Made by a program: the position numbers and the translations under genes
Assembly: GCA_947496555.1 (NCBI GenBank)
Contig: CANMDH010000001.1
Coordinates: 1-64,000, forward strand
Reading direction: 5' to 3'
Length of the DNA stretch: 64,000 nucleotides
Source of the DNA: an uncultured Aquimarina sp.
GTDB taxonomy: Bacteria > Bacteroidota > Bacteroidia > Flavobacteriales > Flavobacteriaceae
Shown here: positions 9,740-18,934 of the stretch, one piece after another
How the letters are laid out: every line of letters starts with the position of its first letter
Numbering within the stretch: the first letter of the stretch is position 1
The notes under the pieces: generated by a model
The model's input: only the letters and a program-made list of their open reading frames with translations
What the model was told of the DNA's origin: nothing
Database searches by the model: none

Positions 9740-12076
9740 ATGAAAATTACATTTATACTTCAGGTATTACTATTGGTAATGCTACATAATCTTGGTATTG
9801 CACAAAATAAAATCCCTTTACAAATTGAAAATAAAACGACATATACTGATGATGAAATTTATATAGCTATTGTTGGAAAAAGTCAGGAAATCCGAGGGCA
9901 ATTTATCTATCTTGATATAGAAACGGGTATACAAAAACCAATGGATCGATCTTTAAATACCTTACCCGGTCCTGTAGGCGATGATTATAGCCAAGGACCC
10001 GATGGCAAAAATCGCTATGCTGATATTTTTGTGAAACTCAGCGAAATATCAAATAAAACTATATCCATTGAAGCCATTGAAAGTTCCAGAATATTTTTGT
10101 CTTTCAACAATCCTTTATTTCTATTCTTTCACTGCCCTGGTCCAGGAAACTGTATTGATGAAAACGGAAATACGGTAGGTCCCGGGTATACTTCTCCAGA
10201 TCCAAATAACCCGTTTGATCCTAATCGCGATTTCCTCTATGAAATCGTTGAGTTAAATTTAGAACAAAACAATACCGATTTGGTATTTCATGGCAATACC
10301 AGCCGAGTAGATTCTTTTCAATATCCCATAGGGTTAGAAATTACTGGTTCTAGAGGGACTCAAACGGTAGGAGAAATTTCTGAGAAAAATAATATCGTTA
10401 CCGCTTTTACATCAGGCGCCCCAATTGAATTCAAAAAATGTGTAGATGAAAAAACTGGTGTCATTACTGCTCCATCAAAAACGCCCGAATTTAAAGAAGG
10501 CCAAGGGATCTATGCTAACTATTTTCAACCTTATATTGACCGCGTTTGGGAAAAATACAAAACCTCTCCGTTAGCCTTTAGAGATGGTGATGGTGTTCTT
10601 TGGGAAGGTGGCGTTGAAGGCGAAAGGTTAATAGTTACCGGTAATGCTCCGGGCTCTGCATTTGATGGACAACAAGCCATCATCGAAAAAAGACCCAATA
10701 CCCAAGAGGTTCTGGAGGGAAAAGGAGTTTTTAATAGCGGAAACGCCTTTGACAAAAGAATCCAAGCACAGTTTTGCGCGGCGTTTAACCGTCATGTAAT
10801 TAATGATCAAGCCGGAGGTGATCCTGGTATTCAAGATTGGGGCAATCCATCTACATTTTATCAAACGTCTCCTTATAATTACTATGCAAGCTTTTGGCAT
10901 AATGAGGAATATGTCTTAAATGGAAAGGGATATGGATTTGCATATGATGACGTTTTTGATCAAGCATCATTACTTTATGAACCCAAAACAGAAGCTATAA
11001 AGATTGTCTTAGGATCTATTCAGAATAACACTTCGCCTCCTCCTTCATACACATCAATCCCAGGAGTTCTAGAAGCAGAAAATTACAAACCTGGAGGTAG
11101 CGGAATTGGATATCAAGATTTCACCTCGGGTAATACTGGTGGGGCCTACAAACAAGATGATGTAGATATTGAAAATACTGTTGATACAAAAGGAGAGTTC
11201 AATGTGGGGTGGATCGATACTGGGGAGTGGTTAGCCTACGATATCAATGCTACCTCAACATTGAACACCTATGATATAGATTTTAGAGTGGCCTCACCCA
11301 ATGGTCAAGGAAAGTTTCATCTAGAAATCGGAGGAGTTACAATTACAGATGTAATTTCGGTACCCAATACAGGAAATTGGCAAAAATATGAGACCGTAAC
11401 GGTTACCGACATAAATATCCCTGCCGGACAACATGAGCTACGTGTAGTTTTTGACAATAGTGGTTTAAATTTGAATTATATAGCCTTTAAAGTTTCCCCT
11501 ATTGCCACTGAAAGCTGTTCAGGAACTGCAGAGAATCAACAGTATCGCTATGAGGTTTCTTCAGATTTGGTTAATCCCGATATTATATTCATACCAAAAA
11601 ATGAAGGAATTGGTGATACTGTTTGTATTCTTTATTATGGTACCTCACCTACAGGGCCCTATCCAGGTTATTCTGTGAAACCCAATGAGCCATATCAAAT
11701 TAATGCATCTGAAGGAGAACAAATCTACTTCTACTATACCTATAGTTTACCAACAGGAGGAGAAAATAATACAGCAAATCAAAAGCATAATCTTATCGTT
11801 GGGACTTGTAGTCCAAAATCAGGGGTAGGTTTTAATTCTGAGGCTATAGTATTTCCTAACCCGATCATCAATAAGGTGCAAATACAGTTATCACCCAAAC
11901 ACAGTTTTAATAGATTAGAAGTTGTAGATATACTGGGAAAAGTAATCCACAAACAAGATATTAACTCCAAAATCATAGATATTAATTTTGATATGAGTCA
12001 AGAAGAAGACGGGCTTTATCTTTTAAATCTTTATGGAAAATCAGGAATTAAAAACTACAAATTGCTAAAGAAATAG
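9740..12076 (+). CDS. GH64-type beta-1,3-glucanase with CBM6, CBM56-like and T9SS tail
   Basis: Secreted beta-1,3-glucanase of the thaumatin-like GH64 fold, a family known for releasing laminaripentaose. Signal peptide 1-21, catalytic region about 23-427. By analogy with characterised GH64 enzymes the catalytic pair is probably E171 (within EIVELNL) and D191 (within SRVDSFQYPIGL). A CBM6 module (about 437-586), a CBM56-like module (about 592-690) and a T9SS sorting tail (FPNPIINK and on) follow. GH64 joined to CBM56 is a known pairing, which supports the module call, though I assign it from memory of the pattern. The CBM6-CBM56 segment is highly similar to that of the GH16 gene upstream. The 98-nt gap with a hairpin leaves co-transcription likely but possibly attenuated. 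Confidence 0.82.
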   Translation: MKITFILQVLLLVMLHNLGIAQNKIPLQIENKTTYTDDEIYIAIVGKSQEIRGQFIYLDIETGIQKPMDRSLNTLPGPVGDDYSQGPDGKNRYADIFVKLSEISNKTISIEAIESSRIFLSFNNPLFLFFHCPGPGNCIDENGNTVGPGYTSPDPNNPFDPNRDFLYEIVELNLEQNNTDLVFHGNTSRVDSFQYPIGLEITGSRGTQTVGEISEKNNIVTAFTSGAPIEFKKCVDEKTGVITAPSKTPEFKEGQGIYANYFQPYIDRVWEKYKTSPLAFRDGDGVLWEGGVEGERLIVTGNAPGSAFDGQQAIIEKRPNTQEVLEGKGVFNSGNAFDKRIQAQFCAAFNRHVINDQAGGDPGIQDWGNPSTFYQTSPYNYYASFWHNEEYVLNGKGYGFAYDDVFDQASLLYEPKTEAIKIVLGSIQNNTSPPPSYTSIPGVLEAENYKPGGSGIGYQDFTSGNTGGAYKQDDVDIENTVDTKGEFNVGWIDTGEWLAYDINATSTLNTYDIDFRVASPNGQGKFHLEIGGVTITDVISVPNTGNWQKYETVTVTDINIPAGQHELRVVFDNSGLNLNYIAFKVSPIATESCSGTAENQQYRYEVSSDLVNPDIIFIPKNEGIGDTVCILYYGTSPTGPYPGYSVKPNEPYQINASEGEQIYFYYTYSLPTGGENNTANQKHNLIVGTCSPKSGVGFNSEAIVFPNPIINKVQIQLSPKHSFNRLEVVDILGKVIHKQDINSKIIDINFDMSQEEDGLYLLNLYGKSGIKNYKLLKK

Positions 12077-12092
12077 CTATAGCCTTGTTTTT

Positions 12093-12127
12093 GAGAGGAT
12101 GACTCTTTTTATAAGAGTTGTTCTCTC
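12093..12127. terminator. Hairpin after GH64 gene
   Basis: GAGAGGATGACTC (12093-12105) pairs with GAGTTGTTCTCTC (12115-12127), partly through G-T pairs, around a 9-nt loop. It lies between convergent genes and can end transcription from both. It resembles the hairpin at 9660-9694, including the same TTCTCTCTTAAA flank. Confidence 0.65.
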
Positions 12128-12152
12128 TTAAACACAAGGGAAAAGTATTTTA

Positions 12153-12611
12153 TCAGGAAACACCCTGCATTGTAAGTAGCGTAGTTGACCAAACTATAAC
12201 CGATGATAAGAAGATTCCAACCGTATTAGCTACAAAAGCTTTTCTTTTTTTGATCTTAAACAAGTACGTAGCAATACTTCCAGCGTATACCCCAGTCCCG
12301 GGCAGTGGAATCATTACAAAAAGTAAAAGTCCCCAAAACCCATATTTTTTAATTTTATTACCAGAACCAGTTTTTGCCCTTCTGGCAACAAAAATCGCAG
12401 ATTTTTTATACCAATTCCATCTCAATAAATAACTATTGATTTTTTCTAAAAAGAAGATCATCATAGGAAACACCAATAAATTGGCTAAAAAGCACACCAC
12501 GAATACCAAATAGATATTTACTCCATTAAATAAACCGTAAGGTATTCCGACTTTAGCTTCACCAAACGGAGAAACACTCCATAAAATGGCTATAACAATT
12601 TCCTTAATCAC
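12153..12611 (-). CDS. COG2426-type small integral membrane protein
   Basis: A 152-residue membrane protein of the COG2426 group, often annotated as putative small multidrug export protein; its true function is not established. Several hydrophobic helices are visible, with the conserved N-terminal pattern WSVSPFGEAKVGIPYGL and the loop MIPLPGTGVYAGSIATYLF. The start is GTG. It is monocistronic, convergent with the GH64 gene, and separated by 143 bp from the end of the MoxR operon upstream. Confidence 0.75.
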   Translation of the reverse strand: MIKEIVIAILWSVSPFGEAKVGIPYGLFNGVNIYLVFVVCFLANLLVFPMMIFFLEKINSYLLRWNWYKKSAIFVARRAKTGSGNKIKKYGFWGLLLFVMIPLPGTGVYAGSIATYLFKIKKRKAFVANTVGIFLSSVIVWSTTLLTMQGVS

Positions 12612-12754
12612 AAACTTACTTTTTTTTGAACTGCAAATATAATGTTCTGAGCGATTTACGCGATATTATTTATCATAAAAAATAATTAAAACACTTCATC
12701 ATAAGTATATTTCACTTCATAAATCGGAAGAAATAAATCTATTCCAGATAAAAA

Positions 12755-14512
12755 TTATTCTTTATTGATTTTGGGTTCTAGCCAAAGAAAACCTATACAT
12801 AATAGAAATAAGAAAAAGAACCATAAAGGATTTATAGGTTGCAATGGTTTTGTATCTTCCTCTAGACTAGAAAATTGATCGAAGTATCGTTGGTTCTTTT
12901 GTATCTTATTGTAATCTATTTGAGATCTCCAATGTAATGTATCAGCAACAAAATAATTGAACATCATTGTAGAGTCTTGTTGTACAGATAACTTTTCCCA
13001 TCCCAATGTGCTTGGATATATAGTACCATGCCATAAATTTTCAATACTAAGGTCTCTACGCAAAGGAATCGTATATCTTCCCATTGTTTGCACAGTTGGT
13101 TTTTCTATGGATGTCCTTAAACTAAATTCGAATGGTTGATCTTTAAAGCCCATCATAGTATCAGATTGCCATTGGGAAGATGAAATTTTCCTATTACTTA
13201 ATGCTCCTACGATGGCCGACCAAATTTGTTTATAAACATTCGAGTTTCCTTGCAGTAGAAGTTCATAAGTATTCTCCAAAGTGGTAGTCCCTACTCTACC
13301 ATTGCCAATACGCTTATAGGCAGATATGGTTTTATCTTTTGTATCCTGGTGAATTGGCAGAATACCGAATTCATTTTTAAACGAGAATACACTTTTAGGT
13401 ATCTTATTTTTTGGAAAATCCTTTAACGAAATATCCTCTCTTTTATCCGAAACAAAATCAAATGATCCTATATTTTTTGAAGTTTTGAAAAAATTATTGT
13501 TTGGTTGAATAAAAACTCCTAGTCCATTTTTTCTAATTGAATTTTCTAATGCTGTACGGGATTTTCTCCCTAAGTTTCTTAAAGAAGTAGCGTCAATGAT
13601 TACCAGGTCAAACGTCTCTAGATTCTTTTTAGAAAGTGCTCCTATTCGCTTCTTTTCAGTATTGAAGTACTCAAATTTATGCCTTCCTTTAGTAATTTTA
13701 CTTTTAACGATCATCTCATGACCTAAGGATGCCAAATAATTCTTTAAATATTTGGTTTCGAAAGTCGGGAAATTATTTAATACCAATATTTTTAAAGACG
13801 TAGCTTCCTGTACAACCACAGGAACAGGATCTTTCGATAAAAGGTTCCCCAAAGAATCTTTTTCGGTAATCGAAAATAGGTAGTTGCCTTTTATATTAAG
13901 GTTCGCTGCTAATTGAAATTTCTGATGCCGCCCTGATTTCAAAATCACAGAATCCACAATTGCTCCTCCGGGCTCCTCTAGTAGCAATTTATTTCCTTTT
14001 TCCGGATTGTTGTAAAGGCCAGTAAAAAATACTCTTTCGCCTACATTATTTTTTTGATCGTATTTATATCTCACAGTCCCTGAAGGCTCGCTTCCTGGCA
14101 TATATTGAACCGAACGACTGTTTAATTGCCAAAAATCAAAAGATTCCAAGCCATGACCCAGTAGAAAAACCGAATCTGAAACGGTTTCATTATCGAAAAT
14201 AGGATAGTTCACCTTATATGGTAACACCTTTATTTTTTTATGAACTCTTTTCAAACTATCTAGCTGCTCTTTGTAGTAGCCTTTGGTAAGCAAAACCGTT
14301 TTTGAAGTCTTTTGAGAAGTAGATGCCACTGGTTGTAAAGCTATAGCCATTAACGAAATAATAGCGAGAAAAGACACGAATATCTTAACCCAAAATTTGT
14401 TAGTACCAAATTGCGAAAATTCTTTCCAAATAAAGATCATCCAAAGTAGTAATCCTGCGGCACCAATCTGCCATATCAAATGGCTATTCAAAAAAGTAAC
14501 AGTATCAATCAT
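12755..14512 (-). CDS. Membrane-anchored protein, last gene of the MoxR/DUF58 operon
   Basis: A 585-residue protein with two N-terminal membrane helices (about 14-26 and 43-62) and one at the C-terminus (WFFFLFLLCIGFLWLEP). The middle is extracytoplasmic or cytoplasmic beta-rich sequence. A segment starting KILVLNNFP and containing FDLVIIDATSL has the look of a class I glutamine-amidotransferase-like fold. I do not recognise a precise family. The gene overlaps the end of the DUF4175 gene by 8 bp, so it is translationally coupled to it and should act in the same membrane complex. Confidence 0.7.
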   Translation of the reverse strand: MIDTVTFLNSHLIWQIGAAGLLLWMIFIWKEFSQFGTNKFWVKIFVSFLAIISLMAIALQPVASTSQKTSKTVLLTKGYYKEQLDSLKRVHKKIKVLPYKVNYPIFDNETVSDSVFLLGHGLESFDFWQLNSRSVQYMPGSEPSGTVRYKYDQKNNVGERVFFTGLYNNPEKGNKLLLEEPGGAIVDSVILKSGRHQKFQLAANLNIKGNYLFSITEKDSLGNLLSKDPVPVVVQEATSLKILVLNNFPTFETKYLKNYLASLGHEMIVKSKITKGRHKFEYFNTEKKRIGALSKKNLETFDLVIIDATSLRNLGRKSRTALENSIRKNGLGVFIQPNNNFFKTSKNIGSFDFVSDKREDISLKDFPKNKIPKSVFSFKNEFGILPIHQDTKDKTISAYKRIGNGRVGTTTLENTYELLLQGNSNVYKQIWSAIVGALSNRKISSSQWQSDTMMGFKDQPFEFSLRTSIEKPTVQTMGRYTIPLRRDLSIENLWHGTIYPSTLGWEKLSVQQDSTMMFNYFVADTLHWRSQIDYNKIQKNQRYFDQFSSLEEDTKPLQPINPLWFFFLFLLCIGFLWLEPKINKE

Positions 14513-16718
14513 TAATTTCTAGCTCCTTTAATAACAATTGGTTAATATCACTATTTACTTTTTCTTTTTTTATGGGATTAGGATTTGCTTCCGGAATTGC
14601 CAAAAACAACCCTCTTTGCACTTCCGGTAAAACAGATGTTGATATTCCTTTAATTTCGGCAATCTGTTTTAACTGTTGTAATGTTTTTAAATATTTTCCC
14701 GGGTTTTCAATTGCTATTGTGGCTAATTCATTTCCAGCTTTTTCAAAAAGTTCTCTATCATTATCAGATACTGTTTCCTTATTCTGAATTAAGTGTTCAA
14801 GTTTAAAAATGGCTTTACGAATAAAGGGATATAATACAGGCTGCGATAATTCTTCACTTTTTTGAAATCCAGATACTTCTTTAATTTTACCCGTAAGTCT
14901 TTTATCTTCTTTGATTGGTGCAGGGTCAAATCCGATACGATGTACATAGATACGAGCATTATTCTTAATTTCCTGAATAAGTTTGAGTGCTCTATATTGA
15001 TATGGTAACGATTTTTTGGGTTGATATAATCGTAAATATAATTCTGCATCCCACATTTCATTTAATGCTTGCCGTAATTTACTTTTTAAAGATTGGGTAA
15101 AAAGAGTTGATTCCTCGGGATCTTCATGATTATGCAAGTATTCTTCCAAAGGATCTTCCTTCTCACCATCTTCTTCGGCCACCAGATTATGTTCATTTTC
15201 AGTATCATGCTTATGCGTATATGCGGCCAGGGGATCTTCATCTTCATCTTCATGTTCTTCTTCACCTTCATGCGTTTCGACCACCTCTGGTGTAGCTGAG
15301 GCAAATTCGGATTCATCTCCCATAAATTCTGCATATTTAAGACGCAATACTTTTTGGTCAAACCCTAGCTCGTTGCTCTTAAATTTAAATTCCTGGCGTA
15401 GAAGTTTAGGTCTATCCTTAAGTAACTTTTCGGTATCAATAATTAACTGGCGCTGACTTCTGAAATAATCTGGCATTAAGTCCACACCCATCGTACCCTC
15501 TACCGCAAACTGATCTGTAACGGTGTCCTTTATCACTGCAAAAAAAGTCTCACTTCTTGATATATTGGGTTTGGGTTGTTTTTGATCCAACGCTTCTATA
15601 TAAAAATAAAGTTCGTCGCCCGGTTCCATCTTCATTAGATCCAGATTTATATTTTTTGAAAGATTCTGTCTTCTACCTCCAACAACTACTCCGGTATCAA
15701 AATTCAACTTTTCCTCTCTGAATTTTACCGACTCTCCAGAGCCCTTACTTACAGTAGCAACAATATAGGCATTTGTAACTCCGAAATCATCGGTGATTAG
15801 TGTATTAAACGCCAGGTTTTTATTCTGATCAAAAGAAAACGAAGTAAACTGTTTTATGTTTTTAATTTCTAAAACTGGTTTTTGATCTTTTTGGACCTCC
15901 ATTGAATATAATTCTGAGACATATGAAGCTCCTTGCTTATCTATAAACTTAAAACTATAAAAACCAGAAGAGTTTGCTGTCGAGGTTCTTTTATACTTTC
16001 CTTCAGAAAAGTTCATTGGATAACTACTCCCTATACTTTCCATAGTTACACTTGCTACTTCGGTATCAAATTTCATCTCCCAAGATAGCTTCGAACCTTC
16101 TATCACTTTTACATCCATTTCTGAAGTTTGAAAAGATTTTAAGCCAGTATAACCAGGGTATTTAATCTTTAAAAGCAAACTTTCCAAGACAGGAGCAGGT
16201 GTTTTTACAGAAGTCGAATCGGTTGGTGCAAAAACAATTTGCTCTGATGGTGCTTTTGGTTGATTAGATTCACTTAAAATATTCATCAGATCAAATTGAT
16301 GCACCAAAAACCCAATGAGCACCAATAGTACTAATACAATTGCACCTCTAATCAAACGATCGGGAGGTTTTATACGTAAGTTTTCGTTGAGTTCTTTTAT
16401 AATTTTATATTGTTGCAACTTTGCTACACCCGATAAATGCTCTTGAGGTAATAATAAAAGACTAGTGCTATATTCTGCTGAGCTTAAATGTTGATCTATG
16501 TATTTACTTACCCCTTGTAAATCAATTTTTTGGGGGTTGATAAAAACAAACACTACTATGCCAACAACAATAAAGGCCGTGGCGCAAAAAATAATGTTAT
16601 GAAACAAAAAATAAATAAGAATAGCCGATCCAATGGCATAGAAAAAAATTTCTAACCATAGCTTTAATCGCCAATGGTTCTTAAACTTAAGTAATATTTT
16701 GTTTCCTGATTCTGTCAT
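14505..16718 (-). CDS. DUF4175-like membrane protein with acidic/His-rich insert
   Basis: A 737-residue protein resembling DUF4175 proteins of Bacteroidetes MoxR loci. Membrane helices occur near 18-60 and 122-140, followed by a large presumably periplasmic portion. Around residues 455-520 there is a low-complexity stretch rich in Asp, Glu and His with a repeated unit (DPLAAYTHKHD and DPLEEYLHNHED) that could bind divalent metal. The stop overlaps the next start by 8 bp and the start overlaps the BatA-like gene by 4 bp (ATGA), so the operon is tight. Biochemical role unknown. Confidence 0.75.
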   Translation of the reverse strand: MTESGNKILLKFKNHWRLKLWLEIFFYAIGSAILIYFLFHNIIFCATAFIVVGIVVFVFINPQKIDLQGVSKYIDQHLSSAEYSTSLLLLPQEHLSGVAKLQQYKIIKELNENLRIKPPDRLIRGAIVLVLLVLIGFLVHQFDLMNILSESNQPKAPSEQIVFAPTDSTSVKTPAPVLESLLLKIKYPGYTGLKSFQTSEMDVKVIEGSKLSWEMKFDTEVASVTMESIGSSYPMNFSEGKYKRTSTANSSGFYSFKFIDKQGASYVSELYSMEVQKDQKPVLEIKNIKQFTSFSFDQNKNLAFNTLITDDFGVTNAYIVATVSKGSGESVKFREEKLNFDTGVVVGGRRQNLSKNINLDLMKMEPGDELYFYIEALDQKQPKPNISRSETFFAVIKDTVTDQFAVEGTMGVDLMPDYFRSQRQLIIDTEKLLKDRPKLLRQEFKFKSNELGFDQKVLRLKYAEFMGDESEFASATPEVVETHEGEEEHEDEDEDPLAAYTHKHDTENEHNLVAEEDGEKEDPLEEYLHNHEDPEESTLFTQSLKSKLRQALNEMWDAELYLRLYQPKKSLPYQYRALKLIQEIKNNARIYVHRIGFDPAPIKEDKRLTGKIKEVSGFQKSEELSQPVLYPFIRKAIFKLEHLIQNKETVSDNDRELFEKAGNELATIAIENPGKYLKTLQQLKQIAEIKGISTSVLPEVQRGLFLAIPEANPNPIKKEKVNSDINQLLLKELEIND

Positions 16719-18013
16719 TGTTTTCTCAATTTTGCTAGAATACGTTCTTTAATTGCCAGTAAGGCAAAGAATATCCACAACCACCCAGAAACATCAAAAA
16801 AAGCAGAAGTTTTGGTTTTAATCTCCTCAATTCCATTTACAGGAAGTAACTCTTCTAGAGCCGCAGTTCTTTTGTCGTATTTTTCAATTTCTTTTTCTAA
16901 TCCCTTATAAAAGTCAAATATCTCTAGAAGTTGTTCAGAAAAATGCTCTTCTATGATATTTTCTGAAGTTAGTAATCTTGTATGATAAAAAAGGTTTCTT
17001 TTAGGCCCTGGTTTTATAATATCATGCGATAAACTATCAGGTTTAAAAACTAATAATTTTGTTGAAGTATCTGGAATCGAATCCGTTCGCAACCATATCA
17101 CTAAGCCGAAACGATCCAAATTCAATGTATCAATACTTTGTGCTTTATTTATTTCAATAGATCTGTTGGTATATTTTGAAATTGCCTTTAAAGACGCCTC
17201 AATATATTTTGCCTGACCCGATAAGCTATCTTCATAGTTTAAAAGTACTTCTATAGAACTTTCAATACTTAGTGGTAACTCCTCTTCTTTTCCATTCAAC
17301 GAAAAGTACACGCTATCGTTTGCTTTATTAAATTTGAAAAGTTTACTATCTGAAGCTAGCAATTCTTTCTCAAAAAATGCATGCTGATTGCTACTTGATA
17401 CCGAAAATAATGCTATTTCATTTTCTTTCTCAGTGGCTCGAAGTACTTTTTTAGTTACTACTTCAGCATCAATAATAACCCAAGAAATCTTTTTGTTAAT
17501 TTTGGGTCTCGCACCTTTAATTCCTGATACAAAAGCATTTGCAAAAACGACAATACTATCTGTTTGCAGAGTTTCCATTTCTTTTGCTAATTGCCAGTAA
17601 CTTGGTACTTCGATATTGTTACTTTCGAACTCATCCACCCGATATTCGGAGAAACTCGTTTGCAAGAGTCTTACTGATGGTCCAGTTTCCAAAGTATCAA
17701 TTATAGCCTGTATTCTAGCATCTTGCAGTAAACTTGGTTCAATGATATAGGTGATCGGTATTCTATCCTCCTTCTTTTTTACACTTGGTCCCGCAATGAT
17801 AATAACAAGTAAACCAATCAACAATAGTCTTAAAAACAGTAAAACCCATTCGTTAAGCTGAATGCTACTGGATTTCTTAGAATCTGTTTCGCTGAAAAGT
17901 TTGGTACTCCCTACTTTGATTGTCTTTCCCTCTTTCTTACTCCAAAGGTGTATTGCTATGGGAACTAGTAATCCCAATAAAGCCCATAGATATGTTGGAT
18001 TAAGAAAAAACAT
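16715..18013 (-). CDS. BatA-domain membrane protein
   Basis: A 432-residue protein that begins with a typical BatA N-terminal region: a first helix over FLNPTYLWALLGLLVPIAIHLW, then a second hydrophobic segment over EWVLLFLRLLLIGLLVIIIAGP. The central part is an extended soluble domain and a final helix lies near the C-terminus (GWLWIFFALLAI). BatA/B proteins accompany MoxR ATPases and DUF58 proteins in aerotolerance-type clusters. It is separated from the DUF58 gene by one base and overlaps the DUF4175 gene by 4 bp. Confidence 0.82.
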   Translation of the reverse strand: MFFLNPTYLWALLGLLVPIAIHLWSKKEGKTIKVGSTKLFSETDSKKSSSIQLNEWVLLFLRLLLIGLLVIIIAGPSVKKKEDRIPITYIIEPSLLQDARIQAIIDTLETGPSVRLLQTSFSEYRVDEFESNNIEVPSYWQLAKEMETLQTDSIVVFANAFVSGIKGARPKINKKISWVIIDAEVVTKKVLRATEKENEIALFSVSSSNQHAFFEKELLASDSKLFKFNKANDSVYFSLNGKEEELPLSIESSIEVLLNYEDSLSGQAKYIEASLKAISKYTNRSIEINKAQSIDTLNLDRFGLVIWLRTDSIPDTSTKLLVFKPDSLSHDIIKPGPKRNLFYHTRLLTSENIIEEHFSEQLLEIFDFYKGLEKEIEKYDKRTAALEELLPVNGIEEIKTKTSAFFDVSGWLWIFFALLAIKERILAKLRKQ

Positions 18014-18014
18014 A

Positions 18015-18914
18015 TTACATAAGTTTGTTTCGCTTTTTTAGAAAGAACTGGATTGCTTCACCTATATGTTCATCTAATTTAAATAAGTGATAACCAATAT
18101 CATTAGCCAATAAGGAATCTTTAACCTTTTTCAACATTTCATCAAGTGCCAAAAAGTATTCTTTCTTTGCAGCTTTGGCATCTACCTGAAGTCTGGCTCC
18201 GGTTTCCAAATCTTCAAAGGTTACCATTCCTTTATAACCAAATTCTAATTCTTTCTTCCCCATAACATGAAGTACAACAACTTCATTCTTGGGGGTTTTC
18301 AATCTTTTTACAAAGGAGGTTATTTCTTCTTCCTGTTCATAAAAATCGGTAATCAAAAAAATCAATTCTTTATGACTTCGATCATGTAGTTGTTTTGTAG
18401 CATCAAGATTGTCGGGCCATTTTCCTTTATTTTCAATATCTATTAACCCTTGCAGCAAACGATTAAAATACTGTTTCTGCACTTTGGGATACATACTAAA
18501 TAATTGTTGATCGTTAAGCGCAAAAAGCCCCACAGCATCTCCTTGATTTTTGGATAAATAACCTAATGATGCTATTAAAACCTTTGCAAAATCCATTTTT
18601 GATAATCCATCTTCTTGATGTAGCATCGATTTACTTGAGTCCAAAATGAATTTTACCGCAATATTGGTTTCTATCTCAGATTGTTTGACATAATACCTGC
18701 CGGATCTGGCTAACATTTTCCAGTCCAGTAATCTAAGGTCATCACCAGGTTCGTAGGTGCGATATTGGTTAAATTCCATTCCAGACCCCACACTATTACT
18801 ATGCTGAAGTCCCGATAAATATCCATCAACAATTATACGAGCGATTAGTGACAATCCTGATACTGTCTTAATAAGTTCGGGTTTTATTAATTGGTGATAT
18901 TCTTCTCGTTTCAC
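18015..18914 (-). CDS. DUF58 (vWA-like) protein
   Basis: A 299-residue DUF58 protein, partner of MoxR ATPases. The family signature is clear (GMEFNQYRTYEPGDDLRLLD then W and K-x-L-A-R). A von Willebrand A-like metal site DSSKS follows, matching DxSxS. No signal peptide or membrane helix is visible, so it should be cytoplasmic. The start codon is GTG. It lies 20 bp downstream of moxR and one base before the BatA-like gene. Confidence 0.9.
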   Translation of the reverse strand: MKREEYHQLIKPELIKTVSGLSLIARIIVDGYLSGLQHSNSVGSGMEFNQYRTYEPGDDLRLLDWKMLARSGRYYVKQSEIETNIAVKFILDSSKSMLHQEDGLSKMDFAKVLIASLGYLSKNQGDAVGLFALNDQQLFSMYPKVQKQYFNRLLQGLIDIENKGKWPDNLDATKQLHDRSHKELIFLITDFYEQEEEITSFVKRLKTPKNEVVVLHVMGKKELEFGYKGMVTFEDLETGARLQVDAKAAKKEYFLALDEMLKKVKDSLLANDIGYHLFKLDEHIGEAIQFFLKKRNKLM

Positions 18915-18934
18915 TTGTTTCTTCTGAAATCTAA

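Noticed and set aside
12118-12432. 104-codon rightward open frame after the GH64 gene
   Set aside because: It is antisense to the COG2426 membrane protein, which has clear family features.
15107-15295. His-rich rightward open frame
   Set aside because: It is the antisense of the acidic repeat in the DUF4175 gene; the unusual composition is a by-product of GAA/GAT codons.
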